Below, one piece after another: positions 25,888 through 34,486 of a stretch of 64,000 nt of DNA (within the stretch, counting starts at the first letter, position 1; each line of letters opens with the position of its first letter). The position numbers and the translations under genes were made by a program. Below the pieces are notes generated by a model that did not search any database, was not told where the DNA came from, and was given only the letters and a program-made list of their open reading frames with translations. This stretch comes from XN24 sp047921455. Its GTDB lineage: Bacteria; Pseudomonadota; Gammaproteobacteria; Steroidobacterales; XN24. The stretch lies in the NCBI GenBank assembly GCA_047921455.1, contig JBLRWC010000011.1:1-64000 (forward strand), read 5' to 3'.

Positions 25888-25929
25888 ACTTGATGGTTTG
25901 AGCGGCCTGCTGCCGCCCCTGCCCACGCG

Positions 25930-26607
25930 TCAGAAACGATACCCCACATGGATGCCGTACACCAACGGATCCACGTCGACTTTGGCCTTGGTGAAATTGT
26001 CCCCGTTGACGGTCAGCGTGGCGTCGGTGCTGATGTCGATATAGCGGACATCCACGTTCAGGAACCAGCGGTCGTCGATAATAAAATCAAAGCCGACCTG
26101 GGCAGCCAGGCCAAAGGAGGTGCTGTCCACCTTGATGCCCGTGGTCACGCCGAGCAGGTCGTCTGCGGCGCGCAGGCCGCCTTTCTTGCTCTCGTCCATG
26201 AACCAGGTCAGGTTCACGCCCGCGCCCACGTAGGGCTGGAAGGCTGCATTTGGCGCGAAATGGTACTGCAGGCTGAGGGTCGGCGGCAGGTGCGTCACAG
26301 TGGCGGCCGTGCCGGGCAGGCCTTCGACCTTGATGTCGTGCTTGAACGGCAACGCCGCGAGCAGCTCGACGCCGATGTTCGCCGTGTACATGTAGGTGAT
26401 ATTGAAGGTCAGGCCGATCTGGTCGTCGACATCCACGCCGAGGGTTCCCAAGTCCACCGCGCTCATGTCCAGCGAGCCGTTGTTGCTCTTCGGATCCACG
26501 TTGCTTGCGCCGATGCGGAACAGCCAGTCGCCGGCTTCATGTGCGTAAGCGGGAGCGGCAAGACCCAGGGCCGCCGCCAGTGCAAGTGCTGAGGCAAAAG
26601 TACGCAT
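25930..26607 (-). CDS. ompW: OmpW family outer membrane protein
   Basis: A 225-residue eight-strand outer membrane barrel. It has a cleavable signal peptide (about residues 1-22, ending PAYAHE), the N-terminal GDWLFRIGASNVDPKSNNG motif of OmpW, alternating strand pattern and terminal GYRF with the C-terminal Phe expected for BAM insertion. Upstream (26673-26686) is a perfect FNR box. A TAATAT hexamer at 26646-26651 would place the box centre near -41 for a leftward promoter, fitting FNR activation as known for E. coli ompW. Confidence 0.93.
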   Translation of the reverse strand: MRTFASALALAAALGLAAPAYAHEAGDWLFRIGASNVDPKSNNGSLDMSAVDLGTLGVDVDDQIGLTFNITYMYTANIGVELLAALPFKHDIKVEGLPGTAATVTHLPPTLSLQYHFAPNAAFQPYVGAGVNLTWFMDESKKGGLRAADDLLGVTTGIKVDSTSFGLAAQVGFDFIIDDRWFLNVDVRYIDISTDATLTVNGDNFTKAKVDVDPLVYGIHVGYRF

Positions 26608-26645
26608 GATCGAACTCCCATGCTTTGTCGTTGAATTTGCATGAA

Positions 26646-26651
26646 ATATTA
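26646..26651 (-). promoter_or_regulatory. candidate -10 element of ompW
   Basis: Read on the minus strand, TAATAT lies about 28 bases from the centre of the FNR box. With a start site 6-8 bases downstream, the box would be centred near -41, the usual class II FNR-activated geometry. Prediction from spacing only. Confidence 0.4.
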
Positions 26652-26672
26652 GCCAAGCTCGGCGATTAGCGA

Positions 26673-26686
26673 TTGATCTGGATCAA
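26673..26686. promoter_or_regulatory. perfect FNR/ANR box TTGATCTGGATCAA
   Basis: The sequence matches the FNR consensus TTGAT-N4-ATCAA at every position. It lies in the 179-bp gap between divergent ompW and the FNR-type regulator gene. It could activate ompW and auto-regulate the regulator gene under low oxygen. Confidence 0.85.
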
Positions 26687-26786
26687 TTTGGGCCTGTGGA
26701 CTTCCGAAGCATAAATAAGTGCTTTCACTAGGCTTTTCGATGCAAGTCTTTGTTTACAATGTGTTGAGTAAGAAAAAGGTCTCAAG

Positions 26787-27557
26787 GTGGCGCCTGACAG
26801 AAATTCCAACGTGGTGAGCATTGCGCACCTGCGGCAGAGTTGCCGGAGTTGTTCGCTGCGTGATCTGTGTTTGCCGCTGGGACTGGATCCCGACGATATG
26901 CAGAAGCTGGAAAGCATCGTCCATACCCGCGGGCCGATTCGCGCGGGGGATCACCTGTTTCGCGAAGGGGACGATTTTCACGCGCTCTATGCAGTCAAGA
27001 GCGGCGCCCTCAAGACCTACACCATCGACAACCAGGGTCGTGAGCACGTGCTGGGTTTCCAGATTGCCGGGGAACTGGTCGGCCTCGATGGGATTCATGC
27101 GGGCAGAAATCGCTGCAATGCCGTGGCGCTGAGCGATACGTCCGTTTGCGCCCTGCCGTTCGCCCGGCTCGAGCAGGTCATCCACGAAATCCCCGGCTTG
27201 CAATCGCAGGTGTTACGCATCATGAGCCGCGAGTTCGCGGCAAGTTCGCAATTGGCCACCGATCACAGCGCCGAGGAGCGGTTGGCCGGCTTTCTCGTCA
27301 GCCTGGTGCGCCGCTACAAGCGCCGCGGGCTGTCGGCCACCGTGCTGACGTTGCCCATGCCGAGGCGCGATATCGCCAGTTACCTGCGGCTCGCGACCGA
27401 GACCGTCAGCCGGTTGCTGGCCCGGTTCCAGGATGATGGCCTGGTCGCGGTCCGTCGCCGCGAGGTCAGGATCCTGGATTTCACCGCGCTGCATGCACTG
27501 GGCGCGTCCTTCGACCTGGACGGCAGTGGTGGCGAGCGGCGCGGCGTGCGCAGCTGA
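26787..27557 (+). CDS. fnr: FNR/ANR-type oxygen-sensing CRP-family regulator
   Basis: A 256-residue CRP/FNR regulator. Cys19, Cys22 and Cys28 in SCRSCSLRDLC plus Cys121 in SVCALPF reproduce the four [4Fe-4S] ligands of E. coli FNR with the same spacing (29 to 122 there, 28 to 121 here). The helix-turn-helix has ETVSRLLARFQ with the Glu and Ser-Arg that read TTGAT. Start GTG at 26787 has AAGG upstream; an in-frame GTG at residue 10 is an alternative. It is followed 10 bp later by a uspE-like gene, a common pairing. Confidence 0.93.
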   Translation: MAPDRNSNVVSIAHLRQSCRSCSLRDLCLPLGLDPDDMQKLESIVHTRGPIRAGDHLFREGDDFHALYAVKSGALKTYTIDNQGREHVLGFQIAGELVGLDGIHAGRNRCNAVALSDTSVCALPFARLEQVIHEIPGLQSQVLRIMSREFAASSQLATDHSAEERLAGFLVSLVRRYKRRGLSATVLTLPMPRRDIASYLRLATETVSRLLARFQDDGLVAVRRREVRILDFTALHALGASFDLDGSGGERRGVRS

Positions 27558-27567
27558 GGTGATCGCG

Positions 27568-28521
27568 ATGAGCCGATCTGCTGTATCCCCGGTACTCGTG
27601 GTCATGGACCCGGCAGACGGCGCGGGTTTTGCCCTGTCCCGCGCCCGCCGCCTTGCCAGGGCACTGGCGGCGCCGCTGGAGTTGTTCGCCTGCGAGTTCG
27701 ACCAGGCGATGGAGGGCAGTCATTTTCGTGTCACGGAACGCGTCGAGGCGGCCCGGCAGGCACGCGTGGAAGCGCGCCGTGAATGGCTGGAAGCCCAGGC
27801 GGCACCGTTACGAGCCGAGGGCCTGGCGGTCCGCAGCAAGGCGGTTTACGCCAATCCGCGGCATGAAGCCGTCGCGCGTCGTGCGTTGGAAACCGGGGCC
27901 GCGTTTGTCGTGATGCGCACGCATTATCACGAATGGCTGGCGCGGGCGACGCTCAGCGCGGCCGACTGGCAATTGATTCGTATCTGTCCTGCGCCGTTGT
28001 TGCTCGTCAAGCGCGGGGAGTGGCCCGATGACTTGAAGCTCCTGGCCGCGGTGGATCCCAGCCATCGCGACGACCGGCACGCACAACTCGACCACGCCAT
28101 CCTCGATATCGCTGAGCAACTGGATGCCGCCTTGCAGGCAGAGACCTGGGTAGTGCATTGCATTCTCGCCATGGCCTCGCTGGAATCTACCGCAGCCCTG
28201 TCCATGATGCCCGAGGCGCTTGGCTCCTCTCCGGAGGAATACGCCGGCGACCTGTTGCAACAACTCCGGGCGGCGGTATTGCGCTTGCTGGATAATCGCA
28301 ACATTCCGGCTGGCCGGGTCCGCCTGGTCGAAGGGCGCCCGGAAAAAGAGTTGCCCAGGCTGGTGCGGGAAATGGACGCCAGCTTGCTGGTGACGGGCGG
28401 GATTTCGCGCAGCCGCCTGGAGCAGGTCTTTATCGGCGGCACCGCCGAGCGCTTGCTTGATCGCATCGACTGCGACCTGCTGGTCGTAAAGCCGCCGGGC
28501 TTCCGCTGCCCCATCGAATAG
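27568..28521 (+). CDS. uspE: tandem universal stress protein (UspE-like)
   Basis: A 317-residue protein with two Usp domains (about residues 1-150 and 160-312). The second carries a GGISRSRLEQVFIGGTAERL segment close to the ATP-binding GxxGxxxxxxGS pattern; the first is more degenerate, as in UspE. Start ATG at 27568 is preceded by GAGGTGA, which overlaps the regulator gene's stop region. Co-transcription with the FNR-type gene suggests expression under low oxygen or growth arrest. Confidence 0.87.
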   Translation: MSRSAVSPVLVVMDPADGAGFALSRARRLARALAAPLELFACEFDQAMEGSHFRVTERVEAARQARVEARREWLEAQAAPLRAEGLAVRSKAVYANPRHEAVARRALETGAAFVVMRTHYHEWLARATLSAADWQLIRICPAPLLLVKRGEWPDDLKLLAAVDPSHRDDRHAQLDHAILDIAEQLDAALQAETWVVHCILAMASLESTAALSMMPEALGSSPEEYAGDLLQQLRAAVLRLLDNRNIPAGRVRLVEGRPEKELPRLVREMDASLLVTGGISRSRLEQVFIGGTAERLLDRIDCDLLVVKPPGFRCPIE

Positions 28522-28567
28522 TTTCTTCCGGCCGCCGCTCACTACCCGACCCAGGGAGCTCTCACCT

Positions 28568-30673
28568 ATGCTGTCTAAATTCGCCATCCTGTTTTTGCTG
28601 GCGCTCGCGCCGTTTTCAGTCGTTGCTGCCGACGATGCACCGCGTCCGATCAGCCACGAGGATCTGTGGCTCATGCCGCGGGTCGGCGCGCCCATCATCA
28701 GCCCGGATGGGCGGTATGCCGTCGTGCGAGTCATCCGGCCCGCCTACGACTCCGACGAGGAGGCCAGCCACCTGTGGTTGGTTGCAACCGATGGTGAGGA
28801 TCCGCCACGCCAGTTGACGTTCCAGCGCGGCGCAGAGTCCGACGCCAGCTGGAGCGCGGACAGCAGCCGCATCGCGTTCACGGCGCAGCGTGGCGACGAC
28901 GAGGCGGCCCAGGTTTATGTGCTGGACCTGGCGCGTGGCGGCGAGGCGCGACGCGTCACCTCCGTCAGTACCGGCGCGCGCCACCCGCTGTTCTCGCCGG
29001 ACGGGCAACGCATCGCCTTCACGACCGATGTGCCGCCGGACAGCCGCAGCGATGAGGACAGCCGGCGCCTCAGCGAGGAAGAAGCGGAGCAAAAGCACGC
29101 GGTGCACGTGTATACCGGCTTCCCGATCCGGAGTTGGGATCGCTGGTTGACGAACCGCCAGCCGCGCCTGTTGGTGCAGCGGCTGGACGACGAGGAGGCG
29201 ACCGACCTGTTGGCGAACAGTGCGTTGGTGGAGATGCCGGGCTATGAAGCTCCGGGTGGCTCGTTCAGTGCGGCCTGGGCGCCGGACGGCGAATCGCTGG
29301 TGTTCGTTGCATCCCGTAACCGTCACCGCGCCGCGTTCGACTTCACTCATGCAGACTTGTGGCAGGTGCCGGCTGCGGGCGGCGAGCCGCGCCGGCTGAC
29401 CGGCGCAGAGGGCCTGCAGGGCGGCGACCACTGGAGTTCGCCGGTGTTTGGCCCGGGTGGGCGCGACCTGTTCGTGTTGCGCCGGCCGCGCACCGACCGG
29501 GTCTACAACGCCAACCGCCTGGTGCGGCTGAGCTGGCCGGACGCTGCGCCACAAGCGGAAATCACTTTGCCAGACGCGCGCTCCGTGCTTGATTTTTCAG
29601 TGTCGCCGGATGGCCGGGACGTTTTCATGCTGACGGATGATGCGGGCCACGTGAAGCTCTACCGGGCCGCAACCCGCGGCGGTGATGCCCGCCTGGCGTT
29701 CGACATGGACGCGGGTTTTTACAGCAACCTGTCGATATCGCGCAGCGGACGCCGGCTCGTGCTGGTAGCGAACTTCGAAAGCGCGACGAGTCCGGCGGAG
29801 GTCGTGCGCATCGACCCGCGCCGCGGTGGTCACACGCCCCTGACCCGTTTTACCGCGGACCAGGTCGCAGGCCTCGACCTGGCGCCGGTAGAGCATTTCT
29901 GGTTCGAGAACGACGCGGGCATGCGCATTCACAGCCTGCTGGTGAAACCGGCAGGCTTCGATCCGGAACGTCGCTACCCGCTGCTGGTGTTCATGCACGG
30001 CGGGCCGCACATGATGTCGCGCGACAATGCGCACTTGCGCTGGAACTATCACCTGATGGCCGGCACGGAGTATGTGCTGGTCGCCACCAACTTTCGCGGC
30101 TCGACCGGTTTCGGTGAGGCTTTCGCGCAGTCCATCCAGGGTGATCCGCTGCGCGGTCCGGCCAATGACATCAACCAGGCGGCGGCCGAAGCCATTGCGC
30201 GCTTCGATTTCATCGACGGCGAACGCCAGTGTGCGGCCGGCGCCAGTTACGGCGGCCATCTCGCCAACTGGATGCTGTCGGCCACCGACCAGTATCGCTG
30301 CCTGGTCAGCCACGCCGGGCTCGCCAGCCTGGCGGCCCAGTGGGGCACGAGTGACGTGGTCTACCATCGCGAAGTCAACCTGGGCAGCCCGCCATGGGAG
30401 GGTGACCCGGCCTGGCTGGAGCAGAGTCCCATCCAGTACGCGGCGCAATGGCGCACGCCGATGCTGGTGACCGCCGGGGCGCGTGATTTCCGCGTGCCGC
30501 TGAACAATACGCTGGAGTTATGGACGGCGTTGCAACGCCAGCAGGTCGAGAGCCGCCTGCTGGTGTACCCCGAGGAAAATCACTGGATCCTGAACGGTCA
30601 CAACAGCCGCCACTTTTATGGCGAGGTGGCCGGCTGGCTCGCCCGCTGGCTGCTGGAGGAGGACGAACCCTAG
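28568..30673 (+). CDS. exported S9 family peptidase (prolyl oligopeptidase/acylaminoacyl-peptidase type)
   Basis: A 701-residue peptidase. It has a Sec signal (about residues 1-22, LALAPFSVVAAD), an N-terminal WD-like propeller with repeated SPDG strands, and a C-terminal alpha/beta hydrolase. The nucleophile is GASYGGHLAN, the Asp lies in GARDFRVP and the His in PEENHWIL. The family releases dipeptides or acylated residues from peptides; substrate preference is not visible. GGGAGC lies 8 bases before the ATG. It is convergent with the cfa gene. Confidence 0.9.
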   Translation: MLSKFAILFLLALAPFSVVAADDAPRPISHEDLWLMPRVGAPIISPDGRYAVVRVIRPAYDSDEEASHLWLVATDGEDPPRQLTFQRGAESDASWSADSSRIAFTAQRGDDEAAQVYVLDLARGGEARRVTSVSTGARHPLFSPDGQRIAFTTDVPPDSRSDEDSRRLSEEEAEQKHAVHVYTGFPIRSWDRWLTNRQPRLLVQRLDDEEATDLLANSALVEMPGYEAPGGSFSAAWAPDGESLVFVASRNRHRAAFDFTHADLWQVPAAGGEPRRLTGAEGLQGGDHWSSPVFGPGGRDLFVLRRPRTDRVYNANRLVRLSWPDAAPQAEITLPDARSVLDFSVSPDGRDVFMLTDDAGHVKLYRAATRGGDARLAFDMDAGFYSNLSISRSGRRLVLVANFESATSPAEVVRIDPRRGGHTPLTRFTADQVAGLDLAPVEHFWFENDAGMRIHSLLVKPAGFDPERRYPLLVFMHGGPHMMSRDNAHLRWNYHLMAGTEYVLVATNFRGSTGFGEAFAQSIQGDPLRGPANDINQAAAEAIARFDFIDGERQCAAGASYGGHLANWMLSATDQYRCLVSHAGLASLAAQWGTSDVVYHREVNLGSPPWEGDPAWLEQSPIQYAAQWRTPMLVTAGARDFRVPLNNTLELWTALQRQQVESRLLVYPEENHWILNGHNSRHFYGEVAGWLARWLLEEDEP

Positions 30674-30682
30674 GTCGTCGGC

Positions 30683-31966
30683 TTAATAGCCGAGCGACAG
30701 GCGCCGATTGCGCGGCTTGGCCAGCAACAGCTGGACCGTGCCGGTATTACGCTCGAGGAACGCACCTTCGCAGTAACAGAGATAAAACTCCCACAAGCGG
30801 ATGAAGCTGTCGGAGTAACCGAGTGAGCGCACGGCTTCTATATTGGTGAAAAACTGTTTCCGCCACCGGTTCAGCGTGGCGGCGTAGTGCAAGCCGATGT
30901 CCTGCAGGTGCAGCATTTGCAGGTCCGTGGTCCGCGACAGGCTGGCGCTCATGGCCGCCACCGAAGGCAGGAAGCCGCCGGGAAACACGAAGCGCTGGAT
31001 GAAATCCACCGCTTTCAGCGCCTGGGCGTAGAGTTCGTCCCGAATGGTGATGGCCTGCAGCAGCATCAGTCCATCGGGCTTGAGCAACTTCGAGCAATTG
31101 CGGAAATACGTGTCGAGGTACCGGTGGCCGACAGCCTCGATCATTTCTACGGAGACCAGCTTGTCGTAAGTGCCCTCGAGATCCCGGTAGTCGGAGCACA
31201 ATAGCTCGATGCGGTGTTCCAGCCCCGCGGCACGTACCCGCTCCATGGCCAGGGCGTGCTGTTCCCTGGAGATCGTCGTGGTCGTGACGCGGCAGCCGTA
31301 GCGGCTCGCAGCATGTATGGCAAGTCCGCCCCACCCGGTGCCGATTTCCAGCAGGTGGTCGCTCGGCTGGAGATCGAGCTTGCGGCAAATCGCATCCATT
31401 TTGGCGATCGAGGCCTGTTCCATGCTCGCGTCTTCAGACTCGAAAATGCCGCAGGAATAGTTCATCGTCGGGTCAAGAAACAGCTGGAAGAAGTCGTTGC
31501 CCAGGTCGTAGTGCGCGGAAATATTGCGGCGGCTGCCGGCGCGGCTGTTGCGGTTCAGCCAGTGGCCGATGCGACGGCCGACTTCGGCCAGGCGCGTCGC
31601 GCCACCGTCGACCTCTTCGAGAACATGACGGTTAGCCACCATGATGCGCACCAGCGAAGTCAGGTCGTCGCTTTTCCACAGGCCGTGGATATACGCTTCC
31701 CCGGCGCTCGCCGTGCCGCCGAACACCGCGTCGGCCCAGAACTGCGGGTGCAGCACTTCGATGCGTGCGCGCAGTTCCGTCGTGGCCGTGGCATGCCCGA
31801 ATCGGTAGGTGCCGTCGGCATCATGAACCTCGAGCGTACCTTGCTCGAGACGCGCCATGCGTTGCAGCAACTGGCGTCGCGCAAAACGTTGCAGCCGGTT
31901 CGCTCTGGCCGGCGTGTCGATCTCGTTTCTGTCGAGGCTGGAGGGAACGAGGTCTTCTCTCATCAT
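30683..31966 (-). CDS. cfa: cyclopropane-fatty-acyl-phospholipid synthase family protein
   Basis: A 427-residue SAM-dependent enzyme. Residues about 40-130 form the lipid-binding N-domain; the methyltransferase core has ISAHYDLGNDFFQLFLD, the SAM-binding LEIGTGWGGLAIHA, and the VEMIEAVGHRY motif. Such enzymes add a methylene bridge to membrane lipid double bonds. I use the ATG at 31964-31966 because it overlaps the DUF1365 stop (ATGA). It is the last gene of the seven-gene MerR-linked operon. Confidence 0.93.
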   Translation of the reverse strand: MMREDLVPSSLDRNEIDTPARANRLQRFARRQLLQRMARLEQGTLEVHDADGTYRFGHATATTELRARIEVLHPQFWADAVFGGTASAGEAYIHGLWKSDDLTSLVRIMVANRHVLEEVDGGATRLAEVGRRIGHWLNRNSRAGSRRNISAHYDLGNDFFQLFLDPTMNYSCGIFESEDASMEQASIAKMDAICRKLDLQPSDHLLEIGTGWGGLAIHAASRYGCRVTTTTISREQHALAMERVRAAGLEHRIELLCSDYRDLEGTYDKLVSVEMIEAVGHRYLDTYFRNCSKLLKPDGLMLLQAITIRDELYAQALKAVDFIQRFVFPGGFLPSVAAMSASLSRTTDLQMLHLQDIGLHYAATLNRWRKQFFTNIEAVRSLGYSDSFIRLWEFYLCYCEGAFLERNTGTVQLLLAKPRNRRLSLGY

Positions 31967-32751
31967 CGCGTGTTCTCCATGCCGGTCTCGCGGCTGGCCG
32001 GGTGGGTATAGAAGATGGCGCCCTTGAGTTTCAGCTTGAGCGCCTGCCAATAGATCAACAGCACGACTTTCATGGTCATGAAAGGAAACCGCAGTAGCGC
32101 GGCGGCCAGCGAACGCCCATTGATTTCGCGGCGCTGGAGATTGAGCGTCGCGTCAAAGGCGTGCCGACCCTGTTGTTCATTGCGCAGGTGAACCACGAGC
32201 CGCGCGCCGGGCTCGGTGAAGCGCCACTGGTAACGCGTTTCCATTGGCAGAAACGGCGACACGTGGAACGTCTTGTCGAGCGTGAATTCCTGCGTGGGTC
32301 CGCGCACGCGCGCGGCGTCGCGCGGCAGCACGTAGCAGTGCCGCTCGCCCCAGGGCGTGTTGCTGACTTCCGCAACGATGGTTTCCACCTGCGTGTCCGC
32401 GTCGTCGTAGCAATAATAAAAACTGACCGGGTTGAAGGTATGACCAAAGTAACGCAAATGGGTCAGCAGGCGGATGGGACCGGCGGGGCGATGCCCGGTG
32501 CGGGTTTCGACCAGCTCGCGCACCGCGTCCGACAGCGGCTGCGCCGGGTCGCCGAAATAGTCCGCGCGGCGCAGCCACGCCAGTGTCCGGCGTCGCGTCG
32601 ACCAGAACCACCGGCGGCGAAACACGGTGTCCAGTTCAGCCAGGTCGAGCCAGACCATGAACATCTGGTACTCGAACGCGTTCGAGACCGGGTCCGGGCC
32701 GCCCCCGTGGCGGCGATGGCTAACCCGCCCGAAGTAGAGGCTGCTCTGCAT
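31963..32751 (-). CDS. DUF1365 family protein
   Basis: A 262-residue protein starting MQSSLYFGRVSHRRH. It has the family motifs LRYFGHTFNPVSFYYCYDD, VAEVSNTPWGERHCYVL and the C-terminal hydrophobic TMKVVLLIYWQALKLKLKGA. The biochemical function is unknown; the gene is nearly always found with an FAD amine oxidase and a cyclopropane synthase. The chosen start overlaps the preceding gene by 32 bp; its stop overlaps the cfa start by 4 bp. Confidence 0.9.
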   Translation of the reverse strand: MQSSLYFGRVSHRRHGGGPDPVSNAFEYQMFMVWLDLAELDTVFRRRWFWSTRRRTLAWLRRADYFGDPAQPLSDAVRELVETRTGHRPAGPIRLLTHLRYFGHTFNPVSFYYCYDDADTQVETIVAEVSNTPWGERHCYVLPRDAARVRGPTQEFTLDKTFHVSPFLPMETRYQWRFTEPGARLVVHLRNEQQGRHAFDATLNLQRREINGRSLAAALLRFPFMTMKVVLLIYWQALKLKLKGAIFYTHPASRETGMENTR

Positions 32752-34000
32752 CTCGACTCCAGGCTTGTACCGCGGCGGCGGCCACGAGGCCGCTCTTGAC
32801 GCCATCTTCGTGGAAGCCGTAGCCCAACCATGCGCCGCAGTAAAAGCTGCGGTGTTGTCCCATCAGTTCGCCACGGCGTGCCTGTGCCGCCACGCCTTCT
32901 GGCGTGTACACGGGATGTTGGTAGGCAATCTCGCGAATGATTTTCTTCGGATCGATGTCCATGGTCGGGTTGAGCGTCACCAGGAACTGCGCGTCGGCAT
33001 CCAGGCCTTGCAGGATATTCATATTGTAGGTGACGGAGACTGCGCTCGTGGGGGCGGCCGGAATGTGATAGTTCCACGCGGCCCAGGCTCGGCGACGCAC
33101 CGGCAGCAGGCGTTCGTCGGTGTGCAACACGGCCAGGTTTGGCTGGTAGGGAATCGCACCGAGCACTTCGCGCTCCGCTTTCGTGGGTTCAGCCAGCAGC
33201 GCCAGCGCCTGGTCGCTGTGACAGGCAAACACCACTGCATCAAACCGGGCGCGTTGGCCGTCGGCGAGCGCGAGTTCCACGCCAAGCGGATCGCGGTACA
33301 CGCGGGCGACCGGCGTGTTCAGACGGATACGATCCGCGAAGGGTGCAGTCAATGGCGCAATGTAGCTGCGACTGCCGCCCTTGATGACACGCCATTGCGG
33401 CCGCTCGTTCACCGACAGCAAGCCATGGTTGGCGAAGAACTTGACGAAGTAGCGGGCCGGAAAGCTCAACATTGTCTGCGGGTCGGTAGACCAGATAGCG
33501 GCGCCCATCGGCACGATGTAGTGATCGATGAAGCGTGCCGAGTAGCGCTCACGGGCGAGATAGGCGCCCAGTTGCAGATCATCGTCGCCACCGGTCTGCA
33601 GCAGGCGTGGCGCTTCGCGGTTGAACCGCAGGATGTCGCGGATCATGCCCCAGAACCCGGGGCGGACAATATTCCTGCGTTGCGCGAATAACCGGCCCAG
33701 CGAACTGCCGCAGTATTCGAGCCCGGTGCGTTCGCAATGCACGGCGAAGCCCATGTCGCTGGGTTGTGATGCGACGCCGATTTCGGTCATCAGGGCGATG
33801 AAATTCGGGTAGGTCCAGTCGTTGAAAACAATGAAGCCGGTGTCCACCGGCCAGCTGCGGCCGTTGTGCTCGACATCGATGGTGTTGGTATGCCCGCCGA
33901 TATAGTCATTGGCTTCGAACACGGTGACCTCATGCTCGACGCAGAGCCGGCGGGCGGCCGTCAGGCCGGCAATGCCGGTGCCGATAATGGCGATTTTCAT
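32720..34000 (-). CDS. FAD-dependent amine oxidase-like protein (COG2907)
   Basis: A 426-residue flavoprotein. The N-terminus IIGTGIAGLTAARRL is the ADP-binding Rossmann motif, followed by VFEANDYIGGHTNT that contacts FAD. The motifs PVDTGFIVFNDWTYPN and SVTYNMNILQGL are characteristic of COG2907 proteins linked to DUF1365 and Cfa. A role in membrane lipid modification is inferred from that linkage. It lies 21 bp after the NTF2-like gene. Confidence 0.9.
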   Translation of the reverse strand: MKIAIIGTGIAGLTAARRLCVEHEVTVFEANDYIGGHTNTIDVEHNGRSWPVDTGFIVFNDWTYPNFIALMTEIGVASQPSDMGFAVHCERTGLEYCGSSLGRLFAQRRNIVRPGFWGMIRDILRFNREAPRLLQTGGDDDLQLGAYLARERYSARFIDHYIVPMGAAIWSTDPQTMLSFPARYFVKFFANHGLLSVNERPQWRVIKGGSRSYIAPLTAPFADRIRLNTPVARVYRDPLGVELALADGQRARFDAVVFACHSDQALALLAEPTKAEREVLGAIPYQPNLAVLHTDERLLPVRRRAWAAWNYHIPAAPTSAVSVTYNMNILQGLDADAQFLVTLNPTMDIDPKKIIREIAYQHPVYTPEGVAAQARRGELMGQHRSFYCGAWLGYGFHEDGVKSGLVAAAAVQAWSRDAEQPLLRAG

Positions 34001-34021
34001 TTCAGTTTCCTCTTTGCCCGC

Positions 34022-34486
34022 TCAGACGCGCCGGCGGATCGCGCGTACGACGCCGCCGAGCAACGGCAGGCGTTCATACAGCAGGGCCCCCGCGTCAAAG
34101 TAGTCGCGGTGGTAGTGCACCTGTGCGCCGAAACGGATGTGGCTGGCGCCCGGCAGAGCAAGTTCCTGCCCGGGCCGCAGGCGCCGGTGCCGCAGGTGCA
34201 TGGTCCAGGCGAACATGGCTTCCCCCGGGGCCTGGAGGACCGCGTCGAATTCGAAGCGAATCGACTCGACCCCCTCGTACATCCGCGCGAAGTAGTCTCG
34301 CAGCGCAACCAGGCCTTCGACCCGGTGGAGCGGGTCCTGGAAGACGATATCGGCGGCGTAGATTTCGTCGAGCAAATACAGGGTGTCGTGCCGCAGTTGC
34401 TGGAACGCTTCCTGGAAGCGCGCTGGCAGGGGCTGCGGCGCGCTGATGTCTCGAGTGGATGCGGTGTTCAAGGCGCTATGCTCCAT
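34022..34486 (-). CDS. NTF2-like (SnoaL) protein
   Basis: A 154-residue protein with an NTF2-like alpha+beta barrel pattern: early helices (FQQLRHDTLYLLDEIYAADI), then VFQDPLHRVEGLVALRDYFARM and a FAWTMHLRHRRL strand. It belongs to the short SnoaL-like proteins found in these light- or MerR-linked clusters. No catalytic role can be assigned. Its ATG overlaps the MerR gene end by 11 bp. Confidence 0.82.
   Translation of the reverse strand: MEHSALNTASTRDISAPQPLPARFQEAFQQLRHDTLYLLDEIYAADIVFQDPLHRVEGLVALRDYFARMYEGVESIRFEFDAVLQAPGEAMFAWTMHLRHRRLRPGQELALPGASHIRFGAQVHYHRDYFDAGALLYERLPLLGGVVRAIRRRV

Noticed and set aside
25889..25902. TTGATGGTTTGA as FNR site for ccoN
   Set aside because: Only one half matches TTGAT; the other half is not ATCAA, and it lies beyond the hairpins near the ompW end.
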